Source: Epiperipatus broadwayi
Taxonomy: Eukaryota > Onychophora > Udeonychophora > Euonychophora > Peripatidae
NCBI GenBank assembly: GCA_028023455.1
Contig: JAQFVV010012435.1
Location: forward strand, 1,986,001 to 2,050,000
Direction of reading: 5' to 3'
Length of the DNA stretch: 64,000 nt
Positions 36,201 through 48,580 of the stretch are shown here, one piece after another. Numbering within the stretch: the first letter of the stretch is position 1; every line of letters starts with the position of its first letter. The notes beneath the pieces are model-generated. The model was given only the letters and a program-made list of their open reading frames with translations. It ran no database searches and was not told the origin of the DNA. The position numbers were made by a program, and so were the translations under genes.

Positions 36201-37393
36201 TACACCTGGGTCTCTTTTTACGTGGACTTATTTAACACGATTTTGAAGTTACGCGATTCGTGTTTCACCGGAAGTCAACCTCCGATAATGCGCTATTACT
36301 TTAAATAATAAATTTTGCGCACCTACGTTATATTGAAAGTAATAGCACATTATTGGAATTCTACTTTCATCTTAGTAATTTCAATATTTTCAGTGCTTTA
36401 TAATAGTAAGATTTTATGCAATAATGAAATTAAAATCATGATTTCCACATTTTATGTATACACACATTAAATTTTACAAGATTATAATGTAAATTTGTTC
36501 AAACATTGTGCGTGTTAATTTTGCATTTTAAATCACATTCTGTTTTTGCTTTTTAAAAAAGAACGTAATCAATTATTAATTATTTAGTGTCCACGAGTTT
36601 ATTTTAAAAGGACAGTAATAGCAGTGGGCACAATTAAAATCTGATTTTTAATTGTAATTAACAATTTAAAAATTACTTATGGGCAACTTGAAATTAATGT
36701 GATGTAAAATGAAATTTGATTTTTAAACGGAATTGAAAATTAAAGACAAAAATAAGAATTTAATTTTTAGTTGTTAGTTTTAATTAAATTTTTCCCAGCA
36801 GTGGTGAATAAATGTTTTTTTATTATCATAAGTCTAAGTTCATAAACAATTAATAAAATCATCATCGTCATCAACAGAAAACTATTAACACAACATGAGA
36901 GTGAACTTGGTGCTAGTTGTATTTCCTCTTGTGAGAATAATTGCTGAGATATTCTTGACTTCGTTTAAGAAGCCAAATACATCACATCACATGAGAATCT
37001 GATTTTTTACTAGTTTGCAAACGAACGTGTTTTGGGGCAAATAGCGATAATAATTAAAACGTGTATAAAAAAATATAAATTACTGTACTGTAAATTATGC
37101 ATAAAAATATATTATTTTGAATAAAATTAAATATTACAGTTAAAAAAAGTTTGTCTTTTATCAATTTTTTTCAAATTTTAAATTTTTTATTAGTCATATT
37201 TTATTTCCTTATTTTTTTTTTTGCGTGAATTTTAAAGTAATTTTACATTGGTGCTTTGCTTTTATGCGAATTTTGAAAAATCACAGACCGCATCCCCCCT
37301 TTTTCAATGTAAGTTACGTCTATTTTTGCGCGATTTCATTTGCGCGTGTTTTCAGAGGAACCTATCTATCGCATAAAACGAGACCCAGGTGTA
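36201..37393. mobile_element. Non-autonomous TIR element, copy 2 (about 1.19 kb)
   Basis: TACACCTGGGTCTC at the left end and GAGACCCAGGTGTA at the right end, colinear with 388-1515. It lacks the extra inverted left end and the 42-bp duplication of copy 1, but holds additional sequence near 36780-37010 (with 'tttcctcttgtgagaataat') that copy 1 lacks. Flanks read 'atata' on the left and 'tatag' on the right, so a TA or longer target duplication cannot be fixed. Confidence 0.78.
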
Positions 37394-38038
37394 TATAGGA
37401 AGAAGAAAATTAATGATAATAGCTTGTTATTCTTTTAGTTCTTCATTCAATGACAATTTATTATTTATCTAGAGATCTCCTTTCTTCTTAATTCATTTTT
37501 TCATAAATATAAATATGTATTTTTTTAATGTTTGTTATTGTTTTTTCATTTTTTTTTTGTATTTATTTATTTTTAACATAACATTCTCTATTCTTTAACT
37601 AATAGGCTCATCTTTTTAAAAATTGTTAGATCTTTTTATAAAAAATAAATAAATATTGAATTAATTTTTTTATATGTTTTTTTATGTACATACTTTTCCA
37701 AGGCCTTTATTTTAGTAAATACAATTCCTTCAGTAACTAATTCATGTTTTATATATATATAACTTTTGCTTAAGTTATTTGTTAGTGTATTTTTCACTAC
37801 ATTTTTATTAAAATATTTTCTTTAAAAAAAAAAAAGACATATTAATGGTATAAAATACTTTAGGTCACCTGACTTATAAGTAAAGCTTAGAAAAAGCATG
37901 ATGTATTCATAAAAAATAGAATATACTTTTAAAACATTATATATAAACATGATACACTTACAGAATATATTACAAAAAATCAAGTCAGATGTCACATGAC
38001 CTAATTTAATAAGTTTATATTTACAAATGTTATATATA
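37394..38038. other. Intronic DNA, nothing recognised
   Basis: AT-rich, no supported feature. Confidence 0.5.
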
Positions 38039-38266
38039 GAGCTCGCAAAATAAGCTCTTAACAAGCTTTGAGATTATACCCAACCACAGACCAGTTTCTG
38101 CTTATAGTTATATATTAGATAAAGTGCTGGGCTTGTCCTGGTATTTTTAATCTAATGCTTGAATATCCTAGCAACTCACTGACAATGCCAGTAGCAGAAA
38201 CTGGTCTGGGATTAAGGATATTCTCAAAGCTTGTTAAGAGCTTATTTTGCGAGTTCTATATATAAC
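38039..38266. repeat. Fold-back element D (228 bp)
   Basis: The outer run 'gttatatatagagctcgcaa' is mirrored by 'ttgcgagttctatatataac'. Inside, 'taagctcttaacaagctttg' pairs with 'caaagcttgttaagagctta' and 'cagaccagtttctgct' with 'agcagaaactggtctg'. Arms are about 75 bp around a loop of about 80 bp. MITE-like, superfamily unknown. Confidence 0.85.
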
Positions 38267-38663
38267 ATTATAGAATATATATATGAATTCCATTTAAATT
38301 TTAAAAAGCATTTAGTTCATTGTCATTATTAATTTATCAAAAAACATTGAATTTCTTCTCTAATATGTAAACTCCAGCAATTTTATTTTTCTTATACTAC
38401 TATTTGCTTCTATCCAAAAATACAGTAGATTTATAATTGTTTGACATGCAGGATTTAATCATTACTGTACTGTATTTATCAGAAGTGAATGATATCAAAG
38501 AAGTGGTTGGAGTGAATTTGACACTTATAAATCAAATGTAATGATTAATGCAGCATATAGTTTATCATATATTATTTATTGCTGGAGAAGGATTTTAAAA
38601 GAAGTTATATTCTTATCAATAATTAACCTATTCATTCAGTGCGCTGAATGTTTTCCATATATG

Positions 38664-39005
38664 TAACTAGAGGGATTTGAAGATGGGTATGACTACAATA
38701 TCAAATCCATCAAGGACTGTGCATTCCATCATTGGTTTTTCAATGAAAATTTACCATTGAATAGTTGGAATGATTAGAAGATTCAAGCCTGTCCATTAAA
38801 GTTTAAGGAATTGTTATCTTAATATAAGTTGAGCACAGATTATATATATATATATATGTGGGAGATTATGATCTGGCCCAACTGATGAGTGCTGGTTCTG
38901 CACAAAATATGTATATTGAGGATCATCAATCTTTTTCAGATGAATGTTATCATGTGTGTTAATTATTTGACATGGAGTGATGGACAATATAGACTGAAAA
39001 TCCTA
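38664..39005. repeat. Fold-back family A, mostly right arm
   Basis: Starts with the family terminus ('agagggatttgaa') and then jumps to the right-arm words 'attcaagcctgtccattaaa', 'gagcacagatta', 'actgatgagtgctggttc' and 'gatcat'. Most of the left arm is missing and the right terminus is eroded. Confidence 0.68.
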
Positions 39006-39039
39006 AGTACATTTTTTTCTGCTTGCTAAGATTCTTTTC

Positions 39040-39895
39040 AATAATAAATAGATATTATTTTGATATGTAAGAAAGGTAATAAAGAAGATTCTACAAATTA
39101 CACAGAGTCAGGAGTCCTCTTTCAGTTCTATCCAAAATCTTTACAGAGATAAGAACTTATCTACAGTGAATTTTAGATTAAAGGCAAGCAAAAAAATCTA
39201 ACTGGGTTTAAAAGTGATTTTAGTACAGTTGATCTTATCCAAGTATTGGGGGAAATGATAGAAGAAACAATGAATATGAGTTGCTATTATGCTTTGGATT
39301 TATAGATTATGAAAAAGCCCTTGATATTTTAAGTATTTCTCAGTGATTTGAAGTTTGGATCAAAAGATATAGAATCTAAATGATATTGCAAAAGCATTAA
39401 ATATATTATATGATGATACTAAGAAGTTTAACAGTGATAAAGATGTATGGCAGCATGATTCCATATTTTCAAAAAAATTTACATCAGTTTTACAACAAAA
39501 TGAAGAAACTTTAGGGAATTAAATTTCCTGGAAGTTATTTATGTCATCTGTTTCTTTTGCAAATAATGCTTCTGGGCTTCAGGAAATGTTGTAAGAATTA
39601 TCAAATGAAAGTAAGAGGGTATGATTAAAAATAAATATTAAAAAGAAAAAAAATGGATGATGAACTTACAAGTATCATTGATATCATTAAAGAAAAATGA
39701 TAAAGGTAGATAATTGAAGTCTTAATTGTTTTTCAAGAGAACCTGAAAGACTGAGGAACGAATGACATGTGAGATGGATTGATGAAAAAAAAAGTTTCTT
39801 GGTGTGATGTGGGGAAGAGGGAAGCTCTTGATTAGAGAAACTGGAATGGACTTTCATTTCATAATGCACTGATGATGTTTGAAAATGATAATGAT
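39040..39895 (+). pseudogene. Decayed RTE-type LINE fragment, plus strand
   Basis: Plus-strand blocks of an RTE-like RT: 'GFKSDFSTVDLIQVLGEMIE' (about 39205-39265, the family's G-F-R-x-x-x-S-T-x-D segment), then 'DYEKALDI' in a shifted frame (motif A region, about 39308), and later 'SFANNASGLQEM' with 'LSNESKRV'-like wording near 39550-39615 where the minus copy has F-V-D-D-A and D-E-S-K-K-V. The C-terminal end near 39750-39895 finishes in a short GATGATG-type tail resembling that near 24440. Probably the same or a close family as 24432-26904, in opposite orientation. Many stops and frame changes. Confidence 0.72.
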
Positions 39896-39974
39896 TAATA
39901 CAAAAAGAAATGGGGCTTACTCAGATATTTAATGAGTTATTTAAAAAGTAAATTATATATAGAAAATTATAATG

Positions 39975-40073
39975 GTTTTTTTTTTCATGTGTCATAGCAT
40001 TGGCCGAAAAGCGAACCCGTTAACTCTGGACAACTGCTTGTAAAGCAGATGTGCTGACCTCTCGACCACCGAG
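39975..40073 (-). mobile_element. tRNA-derived SINE, minus strand
   Basis: Minus-strand reading: 'cggtggtcgagaggtcagca' head, CTGC/GCAG anticodon-arm-like pair, 'gggttcgcttttcgg' in the B-box place, 'ccaatgctatgacacatg' and poly-A (poly-T at 39975-39985 on the plus strand). Intermediate between the 4422 and 22207 subfamilies. No convincing flanking duplication. Confidence 0.83.
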
Positions 40074-40080
40074 GTAATTA

Positions 40081-41627
40081 AAACAAAAATAAAATGAAAA
40101 TCAGTTTAGTAAATAGAAGTACAACATTATTCTTTAAGCAAAAACAATTAAAGTTACTGCCAGATTAACCCAGTGGGGCCAGAGAAAGATCAAACTGCAA
40201 GTAATAGCAAAAAATAATTGCAGATGCAAGAGAGATCTCTAGTTTTAATTTTACTCAATTTGTTCAGGAAACAACTGTAGCTTTCTGAGAGGAACTAAAA
40301 ACGAAATGGCATCTCAATGTTTAGAGCTATCTCATAAAATGCATAATTATTTCAGAATTTTTTCACTTTAAGTTAATTTCTCTTTACTTTCTAACTAAAA
40401 TTTATAAATATTTATATTATCCATTAGAAATTTTAATTGTGTAATAAAATCTTATTAAAATGAGTATTAAAACTTCTGTAAGCCTATTATTACAATAATT
40501 TGCTAAATTATCAAAATTCTAAAAAATAAACTTGTTTTTTAAAAATAATTTGGAGTTTATATTTAAATAAATAAAAAAAAAAACTCCTTCTGAAGTCAAG
40601 AAGCACTGAAAGATTTATAGTAAAATCATCAGTGGGCTCTCTCATTAATAATTCATGTAATTATGGGCTTCTCCTGAGAGATTTCTTGTTGACGCCATTA
40701 CTAAAGTGTTGATGGAACTTTAGATGTCAAAGATTTAAATCCCAATCTTGTCAGTTTAATTTAGATTTTTTTTCTTTGTAATTTGTTTTAATGTTATTTA
40801 TTTGCGTATATCAACTCTGCAACTTTTTGCATCGTTGAGAAAAATGAAAACATTTTAGAGATGCTTGGAGTAAAAGAATATAAAATTATGTCGTTTCCAA
40901 TAAAACTGAAGTTTTTTTATTTTATATTAATTTGTGATATAACAACTACATAACTTGATTATATGTATATATTAAATACTAATTAGAATACATTGATGTA
41001 TGATCTTATTAATTATAAATTTTACAAATGAAATAATTTCTATATAGGTGTGTATATATATATTAATGATAAAGTTTATATAAAAAGTGATTAATTTTTA
41101 TCAAGAATATAATATTGATATATTATAAAGAATTTATTTTAATAATTGTATGTTTTCTTTCATATTTTGAAATAAAGCAAGTGAAACTGTTTAAATAAAA
41201 AGATTTAAGTATTCCGAGTTCAAATTTTCATACGTTTGATATTGTGGCTTGTTGTAGCTGACGAAGGAGGTATTTCCCTAAAACTGATCCTTTCAGCCTA
41301 CCTTTATAATGGTTCGCAATTAAGAACTTGTTTATTATACAACATATCTTAGTTAAATAATGAGATAATGGAATGCACTTAAATATACACTTCCTTGATT
41401 TTAATTAGGGCTACATGAGTGAATGATGTTGGAAATATTGCTTTTTTTAGATTCCATAAAGAATTTACAGACTAAAAAAAATGTGTCAGGAATTCGTGAA
41501 AGACATTATGTTAAGTGTTGAGAACAGATTGGTTAAGATTATTTCCACCAATAATACTAATAATGTAATCTTATAATTATGTTACCTTATTGTCTAGATA
41601 TTTCATTCTGTCTTTGAATAGATAGTG
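40081..41627. other. Intronic DNA, nothing recognised
   Basis: AT-rich, no gene or repeat family seen. Confidence 0.5.
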
Positions 41628-41730
41628 CAGGGGTCCCCAACCCTATGCCTGCGGGCACCATGGTGCCCGCAGACCATTTTTTGTGTGCCTGCCACTATCC
41701 GAACACGATAAAAAATTATTTATCTGATAA
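41628..41730. mobile_element. hAT-type MITE, truncated left end
   Basis: Begins CAGGGGTCCCCAACC and follows the copy at 32917 through 'accatggtgcccgcagacca', 'gccactatcc' and 'aaaaaattatttatctgata', then stops. The right terminus is absent. Its left TIR is closer to the usual hAT form than that of the full copy. Confidence 0.88.
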
Positions 41731-42238
41731 TTAACCATTAGCTTTGTTGGATCATGCTTACATATTGAGACCTTCTTAGTTAGTACATAAAGGCCATAGT
41801 TTAATTTGGGTTAGTGAGATGCATGCCATTGAATTGACTATAAAATTACAAAATATGTTTGCATTATATATAGCCTTTATTAAGATGGGCTTTTCAAAAG
41901 CAGTTTGGTTTTTAATCATTAATTGATTTTTATAGCCAAGTAATATTTTTCTTATGCTTATCATCTTCTTAATATAATTTACTTTGTCTTCTTTTATTTT
42001 TATTATAAATGTTATTGTTATCTCATAGTTAGAGCTCTTTAAGTATATGAAATATCCAAAGCCTATATATTTTTAGTTTAATAATATTTTTAGATAGGAA
42101 TGACCATCGTTTTTTTAATTACTTATCTACTTTCACTTTAGTGAATTTTCACCAATACATCACCACAATAAATTAATATACTGTTTATGTATATGTTAAT
42201 TCTTGTAATACACTCATATATTAAAATTTAAAATAATG
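41731..42238. other. Intronic DNA, nothing recognised
   Basis: AT-rich, no supported feature. Confidence 0.5.
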
Positions 42239-42492
42239 TGAAAGGCTTAAACCTTTAAAACCTGCACCTTAAACATGCTAACATACAGCCAATCAGATGT
42301 AATAATAACTGCACATGGACCTCTTAATTATATATATATAAATTGAGACATAGAAGAAGGTGGGTCCCATCTTTTTTTGATAGTTCTGACTTGTGTTTCA
42401 GAATTAAGAGGTCCATGTGCAGTTATTATTACATCTGATTGGCTGTACATTAGTATGTTCAAGGTGCAGTTTTTGAAGGTTTAAGCCTTTCA
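42239..42492. repeat. Fold-back element E (about 254 bp)
   Basis: 'tgaaaggcttaaacct' is mirrored by 'ggtttaagcctttca'. The longest arm run, 'cagccaatcagatgtaataa' through 'gcacatggacctcttaatt', pairs with its near-perfect inverse at 42400-42445. Arms about 100 bp, AT-rich loop. MITE-like. Confidence 0.85.
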
Positions 42493-42935
42493 TGTTATTA
42501 TAATATTATTTGCTTGCGCTTAATAAATTTGATATATTTAAAATTTAAAATGTGAAGTAAATATCTTCAGTATTGAATATGAAATTGGTATGGAAGTACT
42601 TTTTATTCAGTTTGATTACTAGATATCTTGCCCTGTGTAGTTTAGTATAGAGATAGATTGGATGACTCTGGACCTCTAGGTCCTTGAATTACACCGGATC
42701 TATCAATTTTAGTGCTCAGCTTTCTCATTAATTCCCAAGCAATAAATCTTTTTTTTAATATTACATTTCTTGCAAACTATTATAATATGTTCAAAATGGA
42801 AATTATAGTTTTTACACATTGTTTTTTCGTGATCAATTTCCAGTAAGGAGTTGCCTCATTTTTAGAATATATTTTTTAAAAATCATTTTTAAAATGCAGA
42901 AATTTTCAAAACACTCTGACGTTTATGTATACATT

Positions 42936-43443
42936 GGAATTAAAGTTAGAGATAGTGAATGCTCGCTCTGACATTTATGTAAACAGAAAACTATGCTTGA
43001 CGGTGTTTTTGGTAGAACGCCATCTGTTATCATAAATACAAGCGTTAGCAAGTTTTTTAACTTGTGTTTTTTTTGTTTTTTATAAATGTACCTTTGAGGT
43101 CTTTCTTGCAATGATGTATATTGCAGAGACTTCTACTATGTGGTGATGCTGAACTGAGATCAGACCCATGTAGCTATCTGGCTTGCTATGCTGAGTTTGA
43201 AGACATTAACGTGTCTAAAAGATTCACGCTTGCAAGCTGAATAGAAACTGTTTCATAAATGCTCAGAGTTTGTGTTTAGATCTAGTTTCTTATTCCTGTC
43301 TTTCACTGACGATAGAAAATAGCTTGAAATCATGATCTGAAAGTGGAATTAAAGTTAGAGATAGTGAATGCTTGCTCTGACGTTTATGTAAACAGAAAAC
43401 TATGCTTGATGGTGTTTTTGGTAGAACACCATCTGTTATCATA
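42936..43443. repeat. Two 99-bp direct repeats with a 310-bp insert
   Basis: 42936-43034 and 43345-43443 differ at only about four or five positions ('ggaattaaagttagagatag' start, 'catctgttatcata' end). A further partial piece, 'ctctgacgtttatgta', precedes the first copy at 42914. The arrangement resembles a miniature LTR-like element or a duplication by unequal exchange. The right copy ends only 95 bp before the semaphorin exon. Confidence 0.85.
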
Positions 43444-43505
43444 TATATATATTAAGTCTTATTTGATTTATTAATACTATAGTAATTAAATTTTTGAATA
43501 TATAG

Positions 43506-43685
<180 letters not shown>

Positions 43686-43769
43686 TAATCTAATAGTTTT
43701 ATTTAAATTTTATATAATTATTTATTTATATCTGTCGCTCTCTCATATATTAAATACTAGAAATTAAAA

Positions 43770-43950
43770 ATAAAATAGAAATTCATATAACACTACAATT
43801 CTAGCCAAAACAACAAAATTTTTACTAAACTTCTTACAAACCATGGTTTCACCTAAGAAGATCTATTTGTTAATTGAAACAATGGCTGAAGAATTATAGT
43901 AAAATTTTGTTATTTTGACTAATATTGTAGTGTTATATGAATTTCTAATT
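43770..43950. repeat. Fold-back element F (about 180 bp), next to exon b
   Basis: 'tagaaattcatataacacta' at the left is mirrored by 'tagtgttatatgaatttcta' at the right, and 'acaaaatttttactaa' by 'agtaaaattttgtt'. Arms about 65 bp with a short loop. It starts about 90 bp downstream of the exon donor. Confidence 0.85.
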
Positions 43951-45710
43951 TACATATATAACTTAGTGTTTGATATGCATATATTTGCGTACACAATTTT
44001 GTGTACAAACATATAACTGCATTCATGCACATATACTGAAAAAGGCCTACTAAATATTTGAAAGCAGAAATTTTAACACTAGTTATTGAGAATTTTATTT
44101 ACCTTTAGAGTTAGATAAAACCAAGATTCTACAGAGTTATCAAAATTTGTGATAATATGTCACAATGCTTATTATCACGAACATTTGACAAGTCAATAAA
44201 CTTACATTCTAGTTCTCATATTTGCTTGAAATAATATAAAAGTTAAGTAATTTACTACAAAGCAAATCTGAAAAATATATAAGTATATTTTACCTTAACT
44301 GTAGGGTGTCCAAAAACTTTACACTATTTTCTATTTGGTGCTTTTTTGATAAACTGGTAAAATTATGGCATTTCAAATAGTGAAGAATACTGCAATGTCG
44401 CTCACTGTTTATTAGAACTGTATAGTTTGTATCTGGCTATACATGGCCATCAGCAAATATATCCTCTACATTTCTGCCCAATAGTAAATTAATAAACTCA
44501 AGAACTAAAGGTTTTGTTGATCATTTCTTAACTGAAAACAATAAAAAGTAATCCTAATTTGTTTTACTGAATAAATCTGTCGTGCTTAGTCTGATCTTCG
44601 AAACAACAAACTCCATAATTATTTTTATATTATCAGTATATATAAGGATATCTAATATTAAAACTATTTAAAAGCCTATATGGAATATTTTTTACAGTGT
44701 CTTCTTTAGTAAATATAAGTTTAAAAGCAAGAGTAGTGTTTCCATCTCTTTTCTATAACCATCTATTTTAAGCTTAAAAATCCCCCTGACTAGTTTCTGG
44801 CATTTGTGAATTTATCAATTAGAACATGGGATTCAAAATTAGATCCATGCATCTAACAATCTACAAATGCTTAATAAAAGAAATACTCTTATAAAAATCT
44901 TTCTTATTTAAAGATAATAAAATTAGGATTTTTTTATAATAAAATGATTATTTAAGGATAATAACATTAGGATTTTTATAATAAAATGATAACAAAAAAT
45001 TATTAAATGCTGATAGCTAGACCAAGTTACCAGATTCTTTGAACTCACGATTGTAAATATTTTATAGATGAAGTTTATGATTGATTTTGATGTGATGTGA
45101 TATACTGTGACTTCTCCTTATATGGCGTCAGGAATCTCTCAGTAACTATGCCCAAATAAACCTGTTAGCCACTTTACCTTCCTTTTCCATTCCAGTTTCA
45201 CCATATCCTGCTCCATTCCATTTCCACAACATGATCTTTGTCAATTCAATAGCCTTTATATCCAAATCCCCCTTATCTTTTCCCAAACCCAGCGTAAAAA
45301 ACAATAACCCACTTTCTGTATTTTCACTTTGTTTATATTTATTCTTCTACAACTTCATTATTAGTAAGCTTTCTGCTTTCAGGCATTTACATTCAATTAA
45401 CAGATGCCTATTTTATCTCTACCAATACACTTTTGCCATCTAGTGTTAACTTGAGCAATCAATAGGTGTGAAATGATAGTGCTTATTAAGTTTCTATCCA
45501 ATATTGATCAAACTAAAATAGGAGAAATAGAATTTGCTTTCAGTATTAATTGGTTGATCAGAACAAAATTCTAGTTGTAGTTATATAGAATGTTGTTCAC
45601 GATGCTGATTAAATATATTGCTGAAAATATTTTTCAAGACTGTCAATATGTGAAGCAATTTATTAGTTTTTTTTTTACACTTTTATCATGTCTTTGGTTT
45701 AAATTGTTTA
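43951..45710. other. Intronic DNA, nothing recognised
   Basis: AT-rich, no supported gene. 44930-44990 holds a short diverged direct repeat ('aggataataa' with 'attaggatttttataataaa'). Confidence 0.5.
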
Positions 45711-46246
45711 ACAAGGCAAAACTTTCCATACAGTAGTGCCACCCTGTGCCAACCAGAGTAATCAATGGATGCCAGAAGGCTTGTGCATAAAATTCCTATC
45801 TAGTGCTACTCATCCAATATCCCCAGATTTGATTCTGGCTTGTGGCCTTCGTCAGTGAGGAGCCTTGGATCTGAGAGCACTGCACCTAGATCTTAGGATC
45901 TAATACAACCCTCCAGCAGCCACCTTTTATCTCTACTTAACTACAAAACTATGAGAATGAAATTGAAAACACAATAATATTTTTAATCTAAGTTCAATAG
46001 CTTATATAGTCATATGGGTCTGAATTCACTTTAGCACCCATACATTTTGGTGTCTTTGGCTTTTTAACAACCATAGCCACCACCAGATCCAAGGCTCCTC
46101 ACTGACGAAGACCACAAGCCAGAAACTAGCAGGGATATTGGATGAGTAGGCACTGGGTAGGGATTTTATGCACAAGCCTTCTGGCATCCATTGATTACTC
46201 TGGTTGGCACAGGATGGCACTACTGTATGGAGATTTTTGCCTTGTT
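45711..46246. repeat. Fold-back family B, copy 2 (about 535 bp)
   Basis: Left 'aaggcaaaactttccatac' mirrors right 'gtatggagatttttgcctt'. Arms share 'ggcttgtgcataaaat' and 'gagccttggatctg' with the copies at 17162 and 58797. The centre (45960-46080) is shared with 58797-59285 but missing from 17162-17595. Confidence 0.82.
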
Positions 46247-46979
46247 TAATAACAATTGTGCTAGTATAAGAGATGGTGATCATGTGATGTTAAGTGGTTT
46301 AAATTATTTTATTTTTTATGTTTTTGTTGAATACTGATAATTTGTTTTTATTGAACATTTTGCCTTCAAGTTGATCATTGTTTTTGTAATGTTTATAAAA
46401 ATCAAATTTAAATTTATGTAAGGAAATAGAAAAAAAAAACAGTGTTTGTGCATTTAGTCTTCTAATAGATCAGAATTTCTCAACCTGATTTATTTAATAA
46501 AATTTTCTTTCAGTTTTTAAGCATTAAGTAATTTTATTTTATTATTTAAGGCTATAGCAAATTTGAGTAAGATTTATCATTTTAAATAAAACTTTAATTT
46601 AATAGTTAATCTTATGTATTAATCGATTAAAATGTTTGAATGAATTTCAGTGATTCATCGATTTAATAATTTGTTTATATATAAGCAAGTCTATATGTTT
46701 AACTTGTTTGGAAAGCATTGATGTTCCTAAAGAATATAATGGTTTGAGTGACTATATGACAAAATATTTTGAAAAATATGAGAAATTAATGTGTAAACTA
46801 CAAAGGAAAAAAAATTTAGTAGAGAATATAGCTGGACAACTTGTTCAAAAATGTGTACAAAGAATAAGAAACAACAACAATAGTAAGCTGTGAAATTTTA
46901 ATGTTTTGCTTAAATACCTGAAAATATTTTTGGTGTCCATAAATTTTATTTACCTTGAAAAGAAAAGGCTTTTTAAAAA
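46247..46979. other. Intronic DNA with an unassigned 61-codon frame
   Basis: An open frame at 46708-46893 (rich in Lys and Asn, 'YMTKYFEKYEKLMCKLQRK') lies just upstream of the hAT transposase relic. It could be part of that relic, but I see no family motif in it. Confidence 0.35.
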
Positions 46980-48200
46980 ATATTAATTTGCAACATGGAA
47001 TTGATAAAATGGCAGAAAACTTACTGCTAAGTTTGAAAGATGCAGCTAATAACTTTACATCTCATTCTCGTTGTTTTAAGAATCAATAATGTATCCGATA
47101 CTATTCATTTAATTTTTATTTGTGGAATAGATGTGAAATTAAATGTTGCTGAGAGATTGCTAAATTTAACAAGATAAAGGAACAGTAATAGCTGATAATT
47201 TTTATTCTGTATTAGAAATTGCTTTAGAAAAGAAAAACGTTTCATTTTCAAAGTTCTGTGGCTTTTCAGCAGACAGGATTCCTTCCATGAAAGGTAATTT
47301 CTTTGGATTAACCATGTGTCTGATTAAGAATTTAAAAACTGAATTTTTAAGGGGGTTTCTTGCGAGTCACCATATCATTTATATTGAAAATTCAAGTACG
47401 AAAAATATTCAATTTTAAAATGTTATGCCGATCATAGTTTTCACTGTTACTTTTTATGAAAAGCTCTGAATGATCACAATTTAACGATTTTTTAGTAGAC
47501 ATGTATGCAGAATATGATGATATAATTTACTTTTCTTAAATATGATGGTTTAACAGTGCCAAAGTATTAAAAAAATATATATTTTTTTCTTTTTTGGAAA
47601 TGAAGCTTTTTATGGATATAAGAGGCAAACACATACCACATTTTGATGATAATTATAGGATAGGAGATCTTGCATTTATGTTAGATGTGACTTCTTACTT
47701 ATCAGATCATAATATTTATATAAATGCAAGAAAAAATTATACTGATCACTGTTTTTATGACAGATATTAAAATGTTTGTGACAAAAATTTATTGTGAAGA
47801 AAATAGCTAAAAATTTATAATTTAGTAAATTTCCCTAATTTACTAATTAGAACAATTATGTATTATAAAATATGCATGAATGTAATAGAAAATTTGACTT
47901 CAGAATCAAAAGAAAATTTTCTGATTTTGTTGCAAAGGAAGACCAAATTACAATATTCACTGTTACCCAATTGAGAAAGACACTATACATGAAAATTTAC
48001 AAATAGGAATGATCAGATTACAGTCAAATTCAGATCTTAAAGATGTATTCAAAGATAATAAAATTTTAGAATTTTATAAAAAATTGCATTTTTCAAACTA
48101 AGAACCTTCATACACTGCAACATCGGTATCATTGTTTTTGAATGCATGATGCTAAACAATTTTTTTCTTTGATGAAATTAACATAGATTGAAATATTTCC
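46980..48200 (+). pseudogene. hAT-superfamily transposase relic (GTF2IRD2/ZBED5-like), plus strand
   Basis: Blocks in successive frames follow the order of the GTF2IRD2/ZBED5/FAM200-type hAT proteins: 'DAANNFTSHSRCF' (about 47030), 'IHLIFICGIDVKLNVAERLL' (about 47105-47165, where the family has an I-F-I-R-G-V-D segment), 'FYSVLEIALEKKNVSFSKFC' and 'GFSADRIPSMKGNFFGL' (47200-47310, the T-D-G-A-P-S-M-x-G block), 'MKLFMDIRGKHIP' then 'DLAFMLDVTSYLSDHNIYI' (about 47605-47725), and 'IRLQSNSDLKDVFKD' then 'ILEFYKKL' (about 48010-48090, start of the hAT dimerisation region). Stops and frameshifts are frequent, so it is inactive. No TIRs or target duplication were found. Confidence 0.8.
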
Positions 48201-48580
48201 TTTTGAACAATTGTTCCACAATAATTTATATAGCTTTTAAATTGATACATATAGTGTACAAGTGTTTATGTTTTTGTGCAGTGTTTCTACCAAAGAAGTG
48301 ATTTTTCTTAACTTTTTTATTTAATAAAATTACAACATTTCATTATTCAAAATATATCTTGACTTACAACACCTAGGAAACACCATATCCCCTGCCTTTG
48401 ATAGAAAAGAGTGTGGCCTGCTAAAGATTTTGCAAAACTTTCTATTAGCCCTTTCATTTAAAATATTGACTTAATCAATGATAAAAATAAAATGCAACCC
48501 TCCACATTATAAAGCTAATACATATAGTTAGGTTATAATCATAAATCTATTTTTACATGTTGTCTATACTAGACTTAATG

